From positions 20,012,135 through 20,076,134 of the forward strand of contig CP136069.1 of the NCBI GenBank assembly GCA_032622095.1: a DNA stretch of 64,000 nt, written 5' to 3'. A program made the translations under genes and the position numbers. The notes under the pieces were generated by a model. The model was given only the letters and a program-made list of their open reading frames with translations, did no database searches and was not told where the DNA came from. The stretch is from Siphonodentalium dalli. Its lineage: Eukaryota > Mollusca > Scaphopoda > Gadilida > Siphonodentaliidae. Below are positions 1-11,429 of the stretch, piece by piece (position 1 is the first letter of the stretch; each line of letters starts with the position of its first letter).

Positions 1-170
1 TTATTTCTCCTGGTCGGGTTCAAACTCACTTTTGGAACTTAGCTTGTTTGTGGGTGCCAAACTCTGCTTACGTGTGGTATTTAGTTTCAGTCGATCGGTC
101 GAGTATAACAGATAGTTTAGAGAAAAAAATTATGCCCGCCAAATATCGTGTTGTTGTTACGCCGCCATGG

Positions 171-690
171 ATACGAAATTTAATGTCGCGGTAACATCAA
201 AGAATGCCGGACGACTGAGTACGGATATTTTTGTTCACGTGATTTGCGAGGTTGAAACTACTCACGCTTGGAGATCCCGTGCTATCGTACAATTACATAA
301 TTTGATCAAAGAATGCCGAATTGCTGAGTTAGGCAGAGTGGGATCAACATACACCAAAAGGCGGTTCTCCTTAAATTCTCCTTGCCAGGTATTATTGGTC
401 ATTATACATGTACCGTACCATCATAAATTTGTAAATACTGTGACTTGTAGCTTGTTCATTTATATAGTCTCAATCAGACGTAATTGCATAATTGCGTGCG
501 TAATTACATGATTAATTATCTGGATCAACAGAATTAATGCACCCACGGAAATGATCGACTTGCGTAATATACGTAGCTTTGGATTGCTTTGTGGGACACT
601 CGGGTGCAAGGAAATTGCTACTTTTTAGTGTCAAATAACAAAATTTTCGCGTTATGTGTTTTCTCAATACGGACTCATTAATTTTCCCTT
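171..690. repeat. Interspersed repeat, copy 1 of a 0.5-kb duplication
   Basis: 171-405 matches 1013-1215 (AATGTCGCGGTAACATCAAA, GATCCCGTGCTATCGTA), and 405-690 matches about 1800-2130 (GTGCGTAATTACATGATTAA, GGTGCAAGGAAATNGCTAC). An open frame from 167 to 511 begins in a perfect GCCGCCATGG start context, but the second copy carries a stop and no domain is recognised, so I treat it as repeat. Confidence 0.7.
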
Positions 691-746
691 GGCGGAAACA
701 CTGTCAGGGTTTCCGCCAGGCGGAAACACTGTCAGGGTTTCCGCCA
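691..746. repeat. Two perfect 28-bp tandem units, each a hairpin
   Basis: Each unit starts GGCGGAAAC, has a CTGTCAG-type loop and ends GTTTCCGCC; the two units are identical. GGTGGAAACCCTG at about 2128 is a degenerate single copy at the matching place of the second duplicate. Confidence 0.8.
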
Positions 747-1012
747 GGCCGGCTGCGGGTCCGTCCCACGGACCCATTCCCCTCGCAGATGATCTGTTTG
801 ATTCATACATGTACCAACAGTCAGTAGCAATATGTCATACAAAATCTGGCTGCAACGGGAGTTCGTGGGGTTAAACAGAATACTGGTAAAAAAGCGGGTC
901 AATTGAGCACAGTGTGTTACCGGTACAGCGTAACCCTTTGAAATCAAAGCGCCAAAACTACAACGTAATGTTTGGTGTGCATTGAAATAGCGATGTTATA
1001 TACAGCGTGATA

Positions 1013-2135
1013 AATGTCGCGGTAACATCAAAGAATGTCGGACTGCTGAGTACAGATATTATTTTGCACGGGATTTCTGTGGTTGAAACTACTCACGCTC
1101 AGAGATCCCGTGCTATCGTATGATTACATAATTTGATCAAAGAATGCCGAATTGCTGAGTTAGGCAGAGTAGGGATCAATATACGCCAACAGGCGGTTCT
1201 CCTAACAAAGGAGGTATCTACCTCCGAGATTCCGTGTTATCGTACTATTATAATACGGAAGCTGTCCCAAATCAGTCTTTATAGCAGGAATTCATAGTGA
1301 CAACACTATTCATTTGACCCATATCACATGCATGGAGGATAAACACAAAAAACACCCCCCCCCCCCATATGGAGATAAAGTCAACGTAGGTCAATAATAG
1401 TTTCGTTGTCCCGTCTGGGTCCCCAAACAAAAACAACGGCGCACATCTTCCCATTTCCCGCCAAAACTCAATTATATTTTATAACACGTTGGCTAAAACT
1501 CTATAGCAGCAGTCGTCAGTTGTTGCATGGACTAATACAGACTATTGACAAGCTACGCGTTCCGAGTTTGAAAGATTTCGCTACCATTCGTATTTCGCCG
1601 CTATAAATATCTCCTGCAGACAAACCCTGCAGTATATATGACGTCACATCGCACAAATAGTTTTACGATTGACAGAATACATGGAATATATCAGTTTCAT
1701 TTTCACGGAAGCTACTTGAAATTCTAGGAAATACTTAATTCAATTCTCCCAGCTAGGTATTATTGGACAATGGATAGATGCTTTTTAGTGTTTAGTTTCA
1801 TTATACCTATTGGAATCTTATTGTAAGTTATACATTTTTAAATACTCTAACTTGTAGCTTGATATAGTCTTGAATAAGACGGCAGTCTTACGTGCGTAAT
1901 TACATGATTAATTATCTGGATACCATCAACAGAATTATTGCACCCACGGAAAATGATCGACTTGCGTAATATACGGTACGTAGCTTTGGATTGCTTTGTG
2001 GGACACTCAGGTGCAAGGAAATGGCTACTTTTCAGTGTCAAATAACAAAATTTTCGCCCGACCGAACGAACCATGGTCGTCCCGTCGCGTTATGTTTTTC
2101 CCAATACAGACTTATTAATTTCCTCGTGGTGGAAA
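1013..2135. repeat. Interspersed repeat, copy 2, split by a 0.5-kb unrelated stretch
   Basis: 1013-1215 and about 1740-2135 together match 171-690. 1216-1735 has no counterpart in copy 1 and shows no coding motif; it includes a poly-C run at about 1356. Confidence 0.65.
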
Positions 2136-2153
2136 CCCTGATTTTATCAAATG

Positions 2154-2208
2154 TTAACAGAAATGCCTAAATTCTTCTTTAAAAAAAGTATTTAGGCATT
2201 TTTGTTAA
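2154..2208. repeat. 19-bp hairpin
   Basis: TTAACAGAAATGCCTAAAT (2154-2172) pairs with 2190-2208 at 18 of 19 positions around a 17-base loop. Confidence 0.6.
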
Positions 2209-3429
2209 ATGGCCACTCTCTCAATTTACTATTTACACTGCAACAGTATAATGAGTTTCGTACAATAGATGTTAATACATGTATTTACCTGTAGAATAAA
2301 GGCTAAGTATGTCAACCACTTTCCAATTGGGCTTTGGAATGTTTCTTCATCTTCTTTGTTACTTCTGTGTCTGAATGAGCACAGTAGGCTGTTCCCCTTG
2401 AAGATTTAGTTGAGAAATCAATGATCCACGTCAAACTGAGTATTCTAGCTACCGGTAACTGACCCGTTTCATTTAGTATTTCCCACAACCATATAGTGAT
2501 CGTCTGAAAATGGAAGAAACATTTTGAAGATTTGCAAGTGAACCTAAAATCTGACTGAAAATATGCAGCCTTCATACCGGTAATTGGCTACGGCAATCAG
2601 CATTGCCGAAGCAATTTGCTGAAGCAAACTGGGGCACGGCATACTGTTGCCGTAGCGGATTGCCGAAGCCAAACAATCTGAATTAAGAGGGCTGAAATTT
2701 AATATGGTAAACCCAAATTTTCATCCAAGGCTCATACAATGTCATGTACATGTTGAAGGCAACTTAACTTTGATTCATTTCCTAAGGGTTAATTACTTGG
2801 CAATGAGTATTCAGTATACCGGTACATGTAGATAGGGTACTAGTAAATGGGAGTGAAATTCTTTTGAGATTGGAGAAACAAATAATGCATCATAACTACA
2901 TGTAACAAAAACACTGTGCTTTTTATATCCGTAGGGATAATAGTACAGAGAATGATTACATGTACGGTAGTTTGTACCGACACGTACATGTACATGTAAC
3001 TCTGGCCATGTTACAAAAGAAAATTCCAAAGTAGTTCCACCCAGTACTGTCTGTACTACTATTTAGTTTTGGAAAAATACCTGTACTGTCCGTACTGTAC
3101 TGTTAAAAACTGTTTGGAAAAGTACCCGTACTGTACTGTTAATACACTAAGTACAATAGTGTTATTTGGCACTCTTTTACAGTATGGTACATGTAAATTG
3201 CACATCACCCAATAAGTTGTTCATCATTTTTTGCAATTCTGCACTTTCAATTGGCATTCTGCAGAGCAGGCTACGTACATGTACATTGTATACAAGAGGT
3301 ACGCTGTTGCGTGGCATTTGCCCCCGACCGTAGCAATTCGGATTAAGCATGGACGAAACTGCAGATATCCGAGGAGGTCTATATGACCATTCCAAAAGAA
3401 GTTCGTACTAGAAATTCCGGAAACCCAAA
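2209..3429. other. No gene; GTACTGT-rich low-complexity stretch
   Basis: 3045-3160 repeats TGTACTGTACTG-like words, and 2970-3000 carries ACATGTACATGTA. 2585-2680 repeats GCATTGCCGAAGC-like words. Nothing coding is recognised. Confidence 0.5.
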
Positions 3430-4150
3430 AACAAGCGATCCAGAAACCCAAAAACAAGCAAAAATTCAAATTTTCTAAGTTGAAAAAAGGGCCATAAATC
3501 TGGTAAAAATCATCAGATCATACCCAATTTCGCACTTGACATGTATTTTCATATAACTGATCAACAAAAATACGGGATTTGCAATCGTGCCACCAAAGCT
3601 CACGCTATCATCTGGAAACCCCAAAAAACAAGAGAAACATTGAATTTTCTAAGTAAAAAAGGGCCATAACTCTGGTGAAAATGGGTGGACGAAACCCGCG
3701 CTATGCATGTAGCTGTTCCCCCATGCTGCTCTATCACCATACCAAATATCAGCTAAATCTGCCCAGCGGTTGCTGAACAATAATGCAAAATGTTTGTACG
3801 GACAGACAAAATTTAATTTTCTAAGTAAAAAAAGGGCCATAACTCTGGTGAAAATGGGTGGACGAAACCCGCGCTATGCATGTAGCTGTTCCCCCATGCT
3901 GCTCTATCACCATAACAAATATCAGCTAAATCTGCTCAGCGGTTGCTGAACAATAATGCAAAATGTTTGTACAGACAAACAAAATTGAAATTTTCTAAGT
4001 TGAAAAAAGGGCCATAACTCTGGCAAAAATCATCAGATCATACCCAAATTCGCACTTGACATGTATTTTCATATAGCCGATCCACAAAAATACGGGATTT
4101 GCAATCGTGCCACCAAAGCTCACGCTATCATCTGGAAACCCAAAAAAACA
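3430..4150. repeat. Four ~170-bp modules in A-B-B-A order
   Basis: Each module opens with TTTTCTAAGT(TG)AAAAA and GGGCCATAA(C/A)TCTGG. The outer two (about 3469-3640 and 3985-4150) share CATCAGATCATACCC..GGGATTTGCAATCGTGCCAC. The inner two (about 3645-3980) share GGTGGACGAAACCCGCGCTA..GCGGTTGCTGAACAATAATG. It resembles a repeat I associate with bivalve genomes. Confidence 0.8.
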
Positions 4151-4659
4151 AGACAGTCAAAGACTGTGGGGTCGCTCACCAGACTGCAAAGACTGGTGAG
4201 ACTGGGATTCTGGAGACCACAATAGTCAGAACTTTTCATAAGCACTTTGAAAAAAGTAGATCTAAACACGATATGTGGCTAGAGAGGATTCAGTAGTGTA
4301 CAGTGGGTAATTTCAAGGTGAATATCCACCATGAAATTGCCCACTGTTCACTACTGATCACACCCCCCCCCCCTCCAGCTCAACAAGTCCCCTCCCGACA
4401 GGGCTCCAGACTCCCAAGTCTTGGGTTGGAATTTCACAACCGACATCTCAAACTTTCTCAATTTTTTGAAATTTCCAATCTCACAAGTACTAGTCACAAT
4501 CACCTTTCTATAAAACCATTTAGACATGTTTGAAGCCCATTTATCCATGGACCCAAAACACCATACATGTATGTCAGATTAATCAGTTAGGTAGTTCCAA
4601 TGAAGATGTTTTAATGAATTTGGTATTTCAATGATTTTTTAAACACAAAATTGTTAACT

Positions 4660-5540
4660 CCCCATAGCCCCCGTCATTTCTTAACAGGTTGACCTGATGT
4701 TAACAAATCTGAATATCAGTCACTAAAGGATCATCCATACGATATGTAAGCTAAATAGTCCAACCTCTCTTGAGAAGACAATTTAAGAATGACTATAGAG
4801 ACATACAGTTATGTCCCTGGTCCCACCCTATTTAACCTGGTGACCACATCTGAATAAATTTCAATACCAGACACCAAAGAATTCTTCATACTAAATATCA
4901 GCAAAATAGACCTGTTAACATTTGTGGCGATTTCGGTCGAACAGTTTAACCCGATGTAGGAAAATGTGGACTGTTACTGGTTGAAAAATCAAATATACAG
5001 CCTCATTGCCTCCACCCAGGCAGCTTAGAAATCAATAGGAATCTATATATTATTATACCAGTATCAAACAGCATACATACAGGTTAAATCTCTTATCTCT
5101 GCCCTTATTTGAACAAATGTGAATCCCCATCTATGAGATCTATTCATTTAGAAATTTCAAACGGTAGATTTTAAGAGTTGAAGAAAACTGATTTTCCTCA
5201 AAAGTTTCCTAAAAATGACCTCACGTGTACAAATCTGAACCCCACTCACCAAAGGACCCTCCATACCAAAAGCTAAATAGGCCTGATGGTTTCTGAAGAA
5301 TTACTATGGAGGGAAAGAGTTATGGCCCTGGCTTCTCACCTATATGACCTGATGAACTCATTTGAACAAATCTGAATGTGAGTCAAAATATATAAACCAT
5401 TTCGGTCTTTAATATGTATGTGGAGAAGAACAAAATTGATGGACGGATGGAAACATCCCAACAGAGGGATGGACGGGAGGACATACTGACAGACAAATTC
5501 AATCCAATATACCCCCCCCCAAGTTTTCTTTGCAAATCAG
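4660..5540. repeat. ~150-bp diverged tandem modules (TTTGAACAAATCTGAA family)
   Basis: Repeated order of TGACCTGATG..TTTGAACAAATCTGAA, CCAGTCACCAAAGGACC, TCCATACCAAATA, AGCTAAATAGGCCTGATG and AGTTATGGCCCTGG, closing with GGACGGATGG words. The same modules occur at 7480-7935 and about 59430-59600. Confidence 0.75.
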
Positions 5541-5610
5541 GGTATAATGAGTACAACTGGATAGGTGGTGGTTAAGAATATAATAGTGGAACAGCCAAGT
5601 CTGAATATAG

Positions 5611-6019
5611 TGTCTGACTTTTGCAGAATGAGGTCACTAAAGGGTGAATTTAGTGCTGCAATCCTGTAAGGTGGGCTAGCATCACCAAATTCACCCTCTG
5701 TGGACCTCATTATGCTTAGGCCTCAACTGCCATGGGAGACATAGGAACATATTGAAGTTGTCCAGTTAATTGGTGATGTGCACCCATTGGGCACTTCAAT
5801 TATCAATTTTATCTTCTGACAGCAAATTAGGGAATATAGAAACTGAACAGAAGGGAAAAAGTAAGTAGAAATGTCAATTTAAGACCTGTATACTTCCCTG
5901 AAGATGAGGCCTAAGCAGAATGAGGTCCATGGAGAGTGTATTTGGTGATGCTAGCCTACTGTGCAGAGTAGCATCACTAAATTCACCCTCTGGGGACCTC
6001 ATTCTGCAAATGTCAGACA
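5611..6019. mobile_element. Fold-back MITE with palindromic arms, 409 bp
   Basis: Ends TGTCTGACTTTTGCAGAATG and its complement (CATTCTGCAAATGTCAGACA). Each arm is itself an inverted repeat: GCAGAATGAGGTC..GGGTGAATTTAGTG paired with CACCAAATTCACCC..GACCTCATTATGC (5624-5716), and the same at 5915-6007. The middle is unique. Confidence 0.7.
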
Positions 6020-6052
6020 TACAGCATTTTGTTTTGCAACCCAGATTATTAG

Positions 6053-6126
6053 CGGTCGGCTATCGGCAAAGCCGACCGTTTTGCCGAGGAAAAATTTATT
6101 ATCCTCGGCTAAAAAATAGCCGAGGA
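6053..6126. repeat. Cluster of short hairpins
   Basis: CGGTCGGC with GCCGACCG (6053-6060/6071-6078), then GCCGAGGA with TCCTCGGC (6083-6090/6102-6109), the latter also pairing with AGCCGAGGA at 6118-6126. The three-part inverted set is GC-rich in an AT-rich setting; it may be a remnant of a mobile element end. Confidence 0.6.
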
Positions 6127-6980
6127 CATTATCTGAAGAAATGATAAACACACACTAGGCAACGATAACTACCAGGTATATTGTCACCACGAGCTGCCCA
6201 ACCCCCAAGTTTATTAAGTCAAATGTGTTACCGTGCGGAAAACAATTATGAGATTTCCAATTTCGGGAACGCAAACCGGAAAGAAATATGGCGATGTGTA
6301 TGCTGGTTTAATATAATATTATTTGAAGTTTTTATGGCTAGCATGTATAGTTACTATAGTATAGATTTATAAATATTAAAGTATATAGATAGATATAAAA
6401 TTTATAATCCTGATTTAAAGTTTGTTTGTTTTAGTTCCGTTTCCGCCTTTGTGGTATTCCGTGTTTTATATACGCAGTAACCGTGAGACCGCAAATCGAA
6501 CAGACCTCAAACAATTCTGTCCATGCGTATTCTCTTAAATTTACCGATGTTGCTGAATATATTTGGCGACAAAATTATCCGAGAGCACCAGAGAGCACCA
6601 TTTTATAGTGTGCAAATATATTTTTAATCGTGTATTTTGGCTTGATGGAAATAAAGCGTGATCCAACAGAAAAATCGTAATTTTATTCCCAATGATTCAG
6701 TGATTTTAGAAATTAGAGACACTCGGTAATCGGTCGGTGTCAAGGCCGTTAATTGTGTATAGATCATAGCTATACTAAACTGTGAAACTACTGAAAGGGT
6801 GTGCCGTTGAATGCAGAAAATCAAGAAATAGGTAACTGAGTATTTCAAAATGTGGAAAATTAACAGAAATATTCACTGAATCTATTCAATCATCATTCAA
6901 TATGTCAATGAATGTTATTTGTTAATCATTTTAAGTACATTTAGTTAGTTAAAAAAAAATCCTAAGAGAATGCTGTTTTT

Positions 6981-7006
6981 GCCTAGGAGAAATATTTCTC
7001 CTAGGC
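6981..7006. repeat. Perfect 26-bp palindrome
   Basis: GCCTAGGAGAAAT followed directly by its complement with no loop, then a third TGCCTAGGA at 7015-7023. No gene adjoins it. Confidence 0.8.
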
Positions 7007-7477
7007 ATTTTTTTTGCCTAGGACATTTTTCCTAATTATCAGGGTTGGTTTTGATATGATATGTTAATGATACACACAGAGCATGACTGTTTAGACCTAC
7101 CTGTCAGCCAGCTAGATAACATCTGAATTGATGAATGTTATTAACTCTTTCTGTCTGGGGCTAATACCATACTTTATGGATGTTACAAGGTGTCAGTTTT
7201 TCTAATTAATTTTTTCTTGACTGCAGTGTGTGCAGGGCGGCACAGATTGGGGGGGGGGGGTGGTAGTGGGGACAGGTGTGTAGAGGGGTGAGGAGGGAAA
7301 GGGGTGGAATGGGGTGTTTTGTGTCTAAAAAATACAAAAATTCAGGGGTTAAAATGAAAAAAATATTTTTGTATTGATTCATTTTGAATTGGGATTTGTT
7401 TTTTGAATTGAGCAAGGATTTAAATTTAACATTATTTAAAAAAAAAATTAAAAAAAAAAAATTAAAGTTAGGTTCCT

Positions 7478-7935
7478 GACACGGCCCCTATTTGACACAC
7501 TGACCCCATTTGAACAAATCTGAACCCCAGTCACACAAGGACCCACCATACAAAATATTAGCTAAATCGGCCTGATGATTCTGGAGAAGAAGTCATTCTA
7601 ATAATTACTAGGGAGAATAGAGTTATGTCCCTGATTCTGCCCCTATTTGACCCAGTGACCCCATTTGAACAAATCTGACCCCCAGTCACCCAAGGACCTT
7701 CCATACCAAATATAAGCTAAATAGGCCTGATGGTTCTTGAAAAGAAGTTGTTTTAAGAATTACTATGGCGGGAAAGAGTTATGGCCCTAGCTTCGCAACT
7801 ATTTGACTCAATGACCTTATTTTAACAAATCTGAGTCTGAGTCAAGCAGGGAACATCCACACAAATATGAACTCATTTGGCCTTATGATACTGGAGAAGA
7901 AGATGATTGTTGACGGACGGACGGACTATAACTTT
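7478..7935. repeat. ~150-bp tandem modules, same family
   Basis: Three modules with GACCCCATTTGAACAAATCT and AGCTAAAT(C/A)GGCCTGATG, ending in GACGGACGGACGGAC. A poly-G run at 7248-7260 and an A-rich stretch at 7437-7464 precede them. Confidence 0.75.
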
Positions 7936-10390
7936 GGAAATATTTAGATATGTATGGATTGGAACTGCTTATAAGTTATTGCCAGATATCTTTTGGTTCA
8001 ATGGATTATGCTTATCCTGCTTGAACTGAGACTAATAGGCTATTTTCAAAAATTCAAGTGAGAGACACATACATAATATACTAGTACAGAAACAATTTTT
8101 AATTTGGTGTTATGAGATCCCACCTGATAACCAGGTTTATTTGATCAAATTGTCACTGTTCCTGTACTGTTTTTGATTGAAATACTGAAGTCTGAAGGCT
8201 GAATGATAACAAACCTGAACTCAGCTATTTGAAGTTTTAACAGATGAAAACTAGATAAAGCCAAACATACTTTGAAAGTATGATTCCAACTGTTAAACTT
8301 AAATAATATTTTTGTAAACTGAAATGTCTTATGTCAATATATATAAATATATAAATAATTTGCATCTTGTTATGATATGAATTGGGACCTTTTTAATGTA
8401 TAAGACTTTCTTTTTCAGGCATATGAAATACAAATATATACAATGCATCAACCTATTTTAGTCACCGGCATGTGACAAATGTGATATTTCTAGATTTAGT
8501 TTGAGGACTTTGTCTACCGGTATGTGTGTAACGAGAGACATGGTGGCAGCGGCGGGGATGAGGTTGGGGGGGGGGGGGTTGTCAACTTTGGTTAAAAACA
8601 AATAATTTACAGTTGGAAATTCCATGCCGGACATTATGAAAATTTCAAACAATACATGCAGTTTGAAATTATTATGATACATGTACATTGTATGGTAACT
8701 ACTTAAATTAAAATTAACTACAGTAAAATTTTCCGACTGTAACGACGATTAGCTACCGTACTAGTAGCTGGAAATGTCCGACCATATTGGATATGGTTAT
8801 GGCGGTTCAGTGAAAATTGCCAACAATTGAAAAATTTACAGCTAATGGTAACATGTAAATGAATAAAAACAAGTCACGCAACCAGTATACACATGTAATT
8901 AGTCTTAAGGCCAATCAACACCGGAAGCGAGCACCCGATTATACATGTAACAGTCGTTTACTGTCGTCCATAGCAGTTCAAAGCGCGTGATTTTTATACC
9001 GATATTCACACCGCAATCGAGTGAATAGCTGACCATGAGGCGATCACAGCAGTGATTTAATGCTACATGTACATACATGTACGTTGATTTCTCACTTAGT
9101 GACAAACCAGCAGGATAATTTGGTGGCTGTCAAATAAGACATTTATGCACGCATTTTCCTCCTATTTGAAGGTCATTCATTGTCGCGATATTAAATGTGG
9201 TAGGGAAATTTAGTGACATGCTGATAACTGAAGTGCAAGGATAAATTAAAAGAGAAAATGCCTTACAAGAGTTCGACGTAATAACAGGATCGTCTGGTCA
9301 ATTTTTTATCCCATTCCATTCCAAACTTGTGAGGTCACTTTGCCCACAATTTGCCCCCACCCCCCATTAAAATGTCCATGGATGTACATTGTATTATATT
9401 ATATTGTATACCGGTACATTGTAAATGATGCACTCAAGCGATTATGCGATAAAAATTTGTATAGGTAAACATACTACCGGTAGGCTGGTAGCCAGCGGGC
9501 AAGGAAACAATTGCAAATTATACTACCGTAGTAACTACGGTACATGTACGTACCGGTACATATTTACAATGTAAAACCAAAACAATTCTTTTTAAATATT
9601 TCATCATAAAAATAATGGTCCGATTATTCCATTAGCTTTTAAATCATACTGTAATTTGAGTGTATATTTGAGTAAACTGATGTGGAGCAATCTGCTGAGG
9701 TGTTTATAATGGAATGTCAAATTAGATACATGTACATGTAGTTTCATACCAGTACATGTACTAGTATTTGTGAGTACATGTAGCCTAAACACTACAAAAT
9801 GGTACAATCATTGTACCGGTAGTTGGGATTTTAGGCAAAATTAATTAGTTTATACGGTAAATGCTGCTAAGTTACTGGTAAATGTGTAAGTCACAATGTA
9901 CATGTACCTGGTCAGCGCTTATATTTCGGCGAGAATCCAAATATAGACTATCGTAAACATTCTCACAAATTACCCTGGATTCTCGTGAAAAAGTACATAT
10001 GGATTCTCGCAAAATCAGATGAAATACCGTATCAGTGAAAAATCCAGGGATTTTGTTTAGCCTTTTGTTCATTGGCAAAATCGGCCAATAAAAATTTGTC
10101 CAATAATTCGAACTGGATACTCGACTAATGGAATTTATGATTTTTTTTTACAAGAAACGCAAACAATACACTGTATATTTTTTGGTTCTATTTATGGGCT
10201 TTATATAAAATTGTAAGTGGCCAAACAACATGCTTGGTATAATTTCGCTTCGTGAATTTATGCAGGATGTTGTTCAGTCATTTACAATCTTATAAGCCCA
10301 TAAATGGAACAATAAAATATATTGATTGCATACATGTACATGAGTACCGGTATCTTTAAGTGCATACATGTACATGTTTATCTTTAAGAT
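7936..10390. other. No gene recognised; ACATGTAC/ACCGGTAC-rich
   Basis: Short frames only. The words TACATGTAC and TACCGGTA are unusually common between 8670 and 9900. A poly-G run lies at 8565-8577. Confidence 0.5.
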
Positions 10391-10410
10391 ACTGAAATTT
10401 TCATTTTCCA

Positions 10411-11405
10411 AGTGTCCATTGGCACCGCGGTATATTTGCCGTTCGGCCGCAGTGTCAGAGTTTGTACCGGTAACTGCAGTTGAGCACCGCGGCCGAGCAG
10501 CAAGTACACCGCGGCCGGTCGTCAAGTACACCATGGCCGAAAAGCAACTACAACGGGGCTGAATGGCATGTACACCGTGGTTAAATTTCTGGTTTGTATG
10601 GTCGTTTTTTCAGTTTAATGAATGTACACAGCGGTAACTATACCATGGTCGAATGGCAAATACACCGCGGCTCAACTGCAGTTAGCCGGTGGAGCCATGG
10701 TGTGTGTAGTTGCATTTCGGCCACAGTGGCAATGCTAACTGCACCGTGGTTAAGCGGACACTTGTTTTGTCCAGCAGGGTAGACCTTCATTGCATCAGTC
10801 ATCAGTGTACGCCATGTACGATGAAGTTTCTGTACCATGTTGTGTTTGAAAGTTTTGATATCAGGTACAGACTAGTCAACGCAACGCAACTTATGGGCCT
10901 CGACTAGTCAACTTTGAAACTCACTAATCGTTTCAACACTAGTTCTTTAACTATGATGCTAGTATATAGGTTCTTATTATTTAGTTATGACGCAGGTATC
11001 CTGCTGGACAAAACAAGTGTCCACTTAACGGTGGTGCTGTTAGCGTTGCCACCACTGCTGAAATGCAACTACACCACAGCTCCACCGGCTAACTCCAATT
11101 GAGCCGCGGTGTACTTGCCGTTCAGCCATGGTGTACATTGTAGTTGTCGCGGCGTACGACTACGTTCATTAAACTGAAAAAAAAAAATTCAAACCAGAAA
11201 TCTAACCATGGTGTACATGCCCTTCAACTGTGGTGTAGTTACCATTTGACCGTGGTGTAGTTGCCGTTCGGCCGCAGTGTACTTGCCGTTCAGCCGCGGT
11301 GTACTTGCCATTCGACCGATGTGCTCAACTGCAGTTACAAACTCTTGACACCGCGGCCGAACAGCATATACACCACGGTGGCAATGAACGCTTTGTCCAG
11401 CTGGG
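10411..11405. mobile_element. Two inverted copies of a CCGCGG-rich MITE
   Basis: Right copy (about 10998-11405) has ends CCTGCTGGACAAA and TTTGTCCAGCTGGG, flanked by direct repeats of TAGGTTCTTATTATTTAG (10967-10990 and 11406-11429). Left copy (about 10411-10785) is inverted, ending TTTTGTCCAGCAGGG, and has lost its outer end. Both are packed with variants of GTACACCGCGGCCGAACGGC, so SacII-type CCGCGG words occur many times in an otherwise AT-rich region. The spacer 10786-10997 shows nothing coding. Confidence 0.65.
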
Positions 11406-11429
11406 TAGGTTCTTATTATTTAGCTATGA

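Noticed and set aside
167-511. 114-codon frame with a perfect GCCGCCATGG start context
   Set aside because: It lies in a duplicated repeat. The other copy has an in-frame stop and no domain was recognised.
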